From: Amphimedon queenslandica
Taxonomy: Eukaryota; Porifera; Demospongiae; Haplosclerida; Niphatidae
Assembly (NCBI RefSeq): GCF_000090795.2
Contig: NW_003546470.1
Coordinates: 5,975-69,974 of the forward strand
DNA: 64,000 bases
Direction: 5' to 3'
The notes below the pieces were generated by a model. That model searched no databases and was not told the origin of the DNA. It saw only the letters and a list, made by a program, of their open reading frames with translations. The translations under genes and the position numbers were made by a program. Positions 57,901-64,000 of the stretch are shown piece by piece. Position 1 is the stretch's first letter; every line of letters starts with the position of its first letter.

Positions 57901-59092
57901 CTTTGACATTGCTAATATTATAGTGACAACATGTATACATGCATACAAATCTAATCAAACATGATACTTCACTAATATTCAAATGGTACTATTATTAATC
58001 ATTTCGCTGCATCTTCTTTATTAAAAACAAATTCATAATATAAAAGTAGTGTGGGCTGGTTGGAATAATTATATTTTACATTATACCAACATAGCTAATG
58101 CATCCCCCATCTTTGGGACTGAACACATAAACACTATACACTTTACTAGCATATGACATACACATCGGACCAAAGAGTCATTCACACTATAAGCAGTTAG
58201 ATTGCATAAGGCATTGCAAAATTTGCAGCAATTTATATGACAGCTGTGTATGGATCAGTAAACCTCCATTGTTGAAGCCATTATTGTACTGTACTCATAC
58301 TCATTATTGTACTGTACTACAGTTATCAATAGGCTGAACTGGCTTTATATTCATTGTGCTCAATACCAATAATATAATAATGAGATAGCTTTCAGACTAT
58401 TAGCTGCATATATATTTGTGTTAATCGTCTACTGTATAGACTAATTTGTGACACAAAAGATTAATTATCCTCACATGCAAATAGCATTTTACCATGAAAA
58501 GACACTTATCTAAATGACACCATGAGCTCATGCCATTTGTTTAGATAGTGCTTGACAATAGCCTTTGTGGCAAAAAGTTTCATTCAAGTTCTATTTAGGA
58601 ATACCATCTCTTTGTTCTCATCTACCATCAACCATTATTATTCACTTAAATAAAATCTAGCCTAGAAAATTCGAGCATTTGTAAAGAAACTATACCAACA
58701 AGCACAGCATTTATAAACTGCTTGAAAACACTTGCTTTAACTGCTTAACTCTATATACTCTCCTCTTGTATTACGTTACAGTCACGCAGGCCCATACTTA
58801 ACACTAGGCAATAGTCCTGTGCTCAGCCCACCTACCTTATGTAAGGGACAAATTGGATTGTGTGGATTGTGGCATTAAACATTGTGGGGTATGCACCCTG
58901 AGCACAACAAAACAACAAGAGGTGTGGTAGTAAGCACTGAACAATAATTATTTCTATAATTGATCTTAATTTTCTTGCCTTATCTCTCAGATCATCATCA
59001 TTTCTTTTGCAGGTAGATGGATTCTTTCCTGTAAACAAACAAAAAAAGTTTGTCAGGCAAAACCTTCATAACTTACTTTTCCCTTTACTCAT
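54915..59092 (-). CDS. SPATS2: SPATS2-family protein with UBA/CUE-like domain (806 aa)
   Basis: Exons 59092-59077, 59028-58979, 57818-57698, 57642-57590, 57547-57082, 56945-56809, 56740-56516, 56457-56355, 56304-55856, 55760-55733 and 55687-54915 join in frame to 806 codons. The N-terminus carries a UBA/CUE-like helix set (IVQVKKVVRNRSKSDIALVL, CDNAVDTAIAKL), as in SPATS2. A Lys-rich stretch and acidic/Ser linker follow. The conserved core (SLRKLIKDLHRCDIALNRYQ, a coiled coil, VQIAELKKQLKYF, DRKVDEAVGNLNRFYGDP) is the family hallmark. The C-terminus is low complexity: a Pro-rich part (PPPLPPLPFP), basic QQRRDRKRRQKEREKREK and Asn/Thr/Ser-rich repeats. Vertebrate SPATS2 is a cytoplasmic, probably RNA-associated protein. 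The first long intron (57819-58978) uses a GC donor (AAG|gcaaga) and has no recognised content. Confidence 0.87.
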
Positions 59093-59363
59093 GGCACAGT
59101 GCACACAAATTTCAAACTTATTTTCAGACAAGCCTTCGAAGGAAGAATCTCTTCTGTCTCTAAAGCGAGCTCAAAAGCCAGCTCTTTCATAGCTGCGTTT
59201 TGCGTCCGTATTGCGCCGCCTGGTCGGCCAGAAAGAGGTAGATCTACTCCATCCATTATGATAATTGCAGTGAGCTGTCTCTTTGATGTGCTTAGCCAAT
59301 ATTTTTTATGATTACCCGTCAAAATTTGAATGTGGTAGCTCTAATTTCCTAACATAAACAATA
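59093..59363. promoter_or_regulatory. Divergent promoter between SPATS2 and GOSR2
   Basis: 271 bp separate the head-to-head ATG codons. It is relatively GC-rich around 59200-59240 (TGCGTCCGTATTGCGCCGCC). The reading frames on both strands here are not supported as coding; they overlap the expected 5' leaders. Confidence 0.4.
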
Positions 59364-62300
59364 ATGGAGCCTCTTTACCAGGAATCAATGAAGTCAGTTT
59401 TACACCCATGACACCTAGTAATATCTCAATGGCAGATTATTCCAAGAAACTCAGAGACAGCTACAAGAACTCTCATCTTTTAGTACTGGTAACCACCAAG
59501 GTGAGACTCTTTTGTAGTTTTAAACAATGAGTATGTATATACATACATTATTGTGTTTATTGTAGTTATAGAGGCAAGAATTAGTGATAGTCTAATGCAG
59601 TTAGAAAGTGACTGTCAGCAATTAACACACCTTGTCAATAAGGAGCCTCTTCACACAAGGCAACAACAAAAAATGTGAGCATAATTTTTACTAATTAGTA
59701 TATATAATAAATTAATCTGTATGTTTACGAAACCAAATAAGAATATTAGTGTGTACATGCCACAAATGGTTTCCTATTTTTAGATTAAGGTGTTTCCTTG
59801 GCATGTTCTAGACTAGATAATTATAGCCGTGGGTAGCGGCACCACACCCACTGCAGCTGTGGTGACTGGTTGACTGTATACCAGACTAATTGGTTTGTTA
59901 TTGAATGTGCTTTGCTGTTGTTGTTTTTGCTGCATTGTTATTTGATTAATACTTTGGCAGTCAGCAAGCTAATGGTGGTCCACGTAAGTAGGAAAGGGGA
60001 ATTTCTGATAGCAAAGATGGACAAGTTCATGTATTTTGTACATGTACATGTAGCATTGAATTTTTGTGTGACACGATAGGTTGTAAATAAAGCTTTTTGG
60101 GGTAGGACTTCTATATTGGTAGTAGTTATTTAATTAAGGAATGCCTTAATAGCCTTATAGTGTTACCTAATGTATAACACTAACAGCTGTTCATTACATG
60201 TTATTCTATTGAAGTGTTTACTTGAAGGTTTGATTCTGCCCTTTCATTGGTATATTAAACTGGTACATTTAGCTGTCCGACTGCCAGCATACTAAATGAT
60301 ATAATAGGCATAGTCACTTTTATTTCTAGAGGCAGAGGGAGTTTATGAGACTCAGATTTGGTCTATGCCTCTTGAAATCTCCCTATTTTTAGCTTTTCAT
60401 CTCTCAATCTAGCCTAGGTATCTTAAGCCTCCTATTATTAGTTACATGTAGATTGGTCTCGCAAGGTTTATTCTTAGATCTAACAATCGATACGGTAGTT
60501 TGCACTCCATAATCATCATTAATTGTCAAGGATTAATTTCTGTGGGAAAGAATTTGCTACATGACTTGCTTTCAATGTTTATAGGTGTGCCTGCTCGAAT
60601 TTCATAGAAACCTTCAAAATTTCAGCCACAAGATAATGCTCTTAAGCTTAATCCCTTTAACTCTCCTTTGTAATTTGATTATTATCTTTGTCTGATTGTA
60701 CCAATACATTAAAAGGTTTTCTTTAGGTAATACTAAAAAGGTTTCTTAAACTACATGTACATGTAATAGTGAAAAGTTTTTGCTTTTTGTCACTTTATGA
60801 TATTCATAATTATTAATGTCTTATCTTGCAAAAAGTCCATCAATTAGTTAGCTTATACATGTACTTTGGAATTGTTATTTTCATAATTGCTGTTTAGAAA
60901 TAATAATTTGTGATGATTAGTGGTTGTTATTTATGACATAGGTGTATAATTGTTAGTCAATGTTGACAAAATGTGCAACTAATTTGATTCTTGCTTTATA
61001 GAATGTCATTACACTGGAATTTCCTGTTGCAAATGTTATGAAACATTCTTTGCAGCAATGCTGTATCTTATAGGTAACTTTATACTTTATATTGGCAATG
61101 AAATCGTTTCTAGATGAGATATCCATTACCTGTGTCACTATAAATGACTAAGTGAATTCTTTGCGTAGCTCAGTACCTGTTTGGTTTAATTTCATAATAT
61201 TTCTGGGAATAAGTAGGGCGGGTATTTTTTCTGTACCAGATCATCTTCACATGGCGTTCCTTAAATTAAGAAATGTCTTATTAGTTTAAAATATTTTGGT
61301 ATAATGTTACCTAGGTTAGTTAGGTGTGTGCTGTTCTTTTATTAGGTTGTTAATTGCTCTTATGTTACAAATTTGTACTATTTTACTTAAATTCTGTCGA
61401 TAATCAAGCTGTTCTGGTTATTTGTAATAAAATATTGTCAGCTATTAATAAATATCTTTTCTTTCTCTTTTTCAATTTTTCTCTTTGTCTAACATTTGCT
61501 CTGTCTTTTTCTCTAGAGCTTCTCTCTCTCTTTCTCTCCCCCTGACTTGCTCTCCCCCTTATCTTCCTGTCTCTCCCTTTCTCCCACTCTCTCCCTCTGT
61601 CACTCCCTGTTTAGCTGTCTCTTTTTGTCTTGCCTCTTTCTCTATCTCTGCCACACTTCTTCCTTGATCTTTCCCTCTCTCTTCCTTTTTCTCCCTGTGC
61701 CGTAAGTCATTAGTTCATAAGGTCAGCCTCAGGACAGTGTCCCTGTATGGGGGCAGCACATGAAGCCATTCCATTTAACAAAAACAGTGGCTTCTAATGC
61801 ATGTAATTTGCATTTTATGAAAACATTGAAATGTCTTTGCCACAAACATATTGAGCTATTTTGTTTTATATGGGGAACTTTGTGTGCCAAAAAATTACAC
61901 CATACATGTATCTCAGGATGTCTTGTCACCGATAACATGCCTTGCTGGAGAGCTAATGCTATGGTAACTTATTATTTCTCCCCTAACTACTGTTACATGT
62001 ATTTCCTTAAAATTAATTAAAGAAGAATTTGCCACCCCTTCATAATTTTAGTGGGAGAGTTTAGCTAACGAGTAGGACATGGGAATGGTTTATGTGAATA
62101 AAACAGGCACTCATGTACCATGAAAATGCACCGTGACCACCTGTATGTGGGCTGGATGTCACACTTACATGTGTATTATGGTATAGGCATTGTTAATCAG
62201 ATCAATGGTGACCTTTATGTAGTCAAAGACTAACATGTGACAGCATGTATCACCTGGTGGTGCAAAGAATTTCCATACCTTTTGAAATGGTATCTTGACA

Positions 62301-64000
62301 CATGAAGTTAGATGTAGGATACAACCCTATATGCACTGGTAGTCCTTTTGGTAGATTGTAGTTTTGGAGAAGATTGGGCAAACATTTTATCCTAGTTTAG
62401 ATTTTATTGGTGCTGTATCTTCCTGGCAGCTCTGAATAGGCTCTTACTATAAATGTCGTGTCTATCTCTTTTGTTAATGATTATTTTGTGCGAATGGAAT
62501 GCATAATATTTTAGAGTTCGGGTTTGTGGGTAGAAGTCATGTGTAGGGCAATTAGTGGGTGTCTTGGCTAAATATTATGGTTTGAATAGCTGATATCAAT
62601 AGTATATAGTATCATGTTGATCGTATCATTTTCATGTATCAATAATTGTTTTGAATTGCTTCTAGGCGTGTGGAGCAACTGAAAGCTGATCTAACAGGAC
62701 TACAGAAGGCTTTTAATATCCACCAACGTCAAAGACAGGAAGCTGTAATGCTATTTTTAGACTGTGTTTCTATTAATAGAATATATTTACATGTACACAG
62801 GAAGATGCAGTGCGGGCTAGGGAAGAGCTCCTGTCCAGAAGTAATGTACATGTTCCTCATCATCAGGTATGAAGCCCTTAAATGGTAGAGGGAATGCTGA
62901 ATGACTTAATGTATACACACACAACATGTAGGCATGTAGCATATGTTGTTATGGTTAGATAGGTCAATTATAAACAAAGTTTCAGCATTCCTATCAATAA
63001 TGTAATGATATTGTAACTATATGCCATGAACACTTGTTTATTTAGTTATCTTAAAATATCAATTAAAGTCTTTCACCGACTATTAAAAAATTATTACTTC
63101 ATCGTATAAACTTTGGGGGAAACATTTGTGGGGTCTGTTAAATTTGTGCATGCATCATACTTGAGAAAGTTTGTGATTCATGAAATTAGAAGGCATGTAA
63201 AGAATCTCAATCAGAATTAGTATTTGTTATTCTATGTGCATTAAAAGCAGGTGGTCTTTATTATTATTTACTTACTTTGATTATATGGTCATTATGGTTT
63301 AGCTTTGTATTTTAAATTGGCATAATGGCAGAGAATGAGAGAAGGAAGGAGTGATGAGTTGTTTGGCAGTGTGTAGCTTAGGAGATGTCTGAACACCTGG
63401 TACTGTTTTAGTTGACCCAATTACTAAAGTATGAAGTATTTATAAGTAGTCCTGTGTATGGATATTCACTTGCAGTCTCAATATTTGTATTTGTACTTAA
63501 TTGTGTAGAATCGTGACACAGCAATACCACTCGATCCCACGCTTGAGCATCATACCCGCCTCCACGACGCAAACAGAGGTCTCGATGAACTACTCTCAAA
63601 TGCATCTAGCGTACTCGGTGGATTAAAGAATCAGCATGGTATTTTGAAGGTGCACAAAATATCATTTTCTGTTTGTGTGTGTGTATGAGTGTGTGTATGT
63701 GTACTGTATCACTACAACTGTCAGTCTTCCAAGCATTCTAAGTATTTGTGAGGTTAAGGTGTTTACTTGAAATGAGATTAAAAATAATGTATTTATAGGG
63801 TGCACAGCGTAAGATGTGGGATATTGCTAATACGCTTGGGTTGTCTGACACGATAATGAAGTTAATCGAAAGAAGAACAGCTCAAGTAATAATGATCATT
63901 TTTGTGTCTCTGTTACTCATTTTTTGTTTAGGATCGATACATCTTTTGGGGAGGAGTTATAATAACGCTTTTTATCATGTATATTGTTCTTCGTTATTTT
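59364..64000 (+). CDS. GOSR2: GOSR2 / membrin Golgi Qb-SNARE, missing only the stop region
   Basis: Exons 59364-59392, 59436-59500, 59566-59674, 62666-62744, 62801-62866, 63509-63649, 63799-63885 and 63932-64000+ join in frame (215 codons inside the window). The N-terminus MEPLYQESMKLFQETQRQLQ matches the membrin start. The SNARE motif runs about HHTRLHDANRGLDELLSNAS to GAQRKMWDIANTLGLSDTIM with RR before the membrane anchor (IFWGGVIITLFIMYIVLRYF), which reaches the window end. Role: Qb-SNARE for ER-to-Golgi and intra-Golgi vesicle fusion. The first intron is only 43 bp. The third is 3 kb and contains a 260-bp polypyrimidine tract. The stop codon should lie just beyond 64000. Confidence 0.9.
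61440..61700 (+). repeat. 260-bp polypyrimidine (CT-rich) tract in a GOSR2 intron
   Basis: An almost pure C/T stretch on the plus strand, with CTCTCTCTCTTTCTCTCCCC and CTCCCACTCTCTCCCTCTG runs and a few purines. The reading frames over it are compositional artefacts. Confidence 0.75.

Noticed and set aside
59089-59322. 77-codon minus-strand frame between SPATS2 and GOSR2
   Set aside because: SPATS2 starts cleanly at 59092 with phase-consistent splicing; this frame would be a 5' leader shadow in a different register.

Overview
The window is animal nuclear DNA. It has short GT-AG introns (many of 40-150 bp), AT-rich non-coding sequence, and metazoan genes recognisable by family. The compact gene spacing, the expanded receptor-like families without clear vertebrate orthologues, and the overall style fit a demosponge such as Amphimedon queenslandica. 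The species is an inference; no database was searched. Exon coordinates were worked out by hand from splice signals and reading-frame continuity. In almost every gene the exon phases close perfectly from ATG to stop.

Region 1 (1-16.5 kb) is lineage-specific. It opens with the 3' end of a fibronectin type III receptor. Two tandem minus-strand single-exon paralogues of an unrecognised leucine-rich protein follow, the second broken by a 5-bp insertion. Next come five consecutive plus-strand genes (7.8-16.5 kb) for small single-pass membrane proteins. Three have Ig-like ectodomains and two have almost none. All have long cytoplasmic tails rich in tyrosine motifs (YDRL, YxxL/I) and most have proline runs. 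All five share one exon plan: a transmembrane exon ending in phase 1, a 25-52 nt mini-exon ending in phase 2, then one large tail exon. This paralogous receptor cluster is the best candidate for an undescribed system.

Region 2 (16.5-29.1 kb) is a head-to-tail duplication of a 17-exon SLC15 (PEPT-type) proton/oligopeptide transporter gene on the minus strand. The two copies keep the same exon boundaries. The downstream copy (A) has lost the YYG of the ExxERFSYYG signature. The upstream copy (B) contains a 10-N assembly join flanked by a duplicated piece of its exon 9. The spacer between them holds a 1.77-kb TTAA-flanked inverted-repeat transposon with a second element nested in it. Several small transposons hit copy A after the duplication.

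Region 3 (29.6-64 kb) is conserved and very compact. Eight genes alternate strand without exception: MPP-type MAGUK (-), MPP-type MAGUK (+), PMS2 (-), SLC4 bicarbonate transporter (+), DLK/LZK-type MAP3K (-), PLEKHA8/FAPP2 (+), SPATS2 (-), GOSR2/membrin (+, cut by the window end). They form four head-to-head pairs with 132-705 bp between start codons, and three tail-to-tail junctions with 55-153 bp between stop codons. The divergent promoters must serve two genes each, and the 3' ends of neighbours probably overlap.

Non-autonomous DNA transposons are frequent in introns and spacers. Two hAT-type elements have intact 8-bp target-site duplications. Several TA-flanked MITEs are present, as is a recurring AT-rich family built of about 140-200-bp internal monomers. 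No RNA genes, CRISPR arrays or prokaryotic features were seen.
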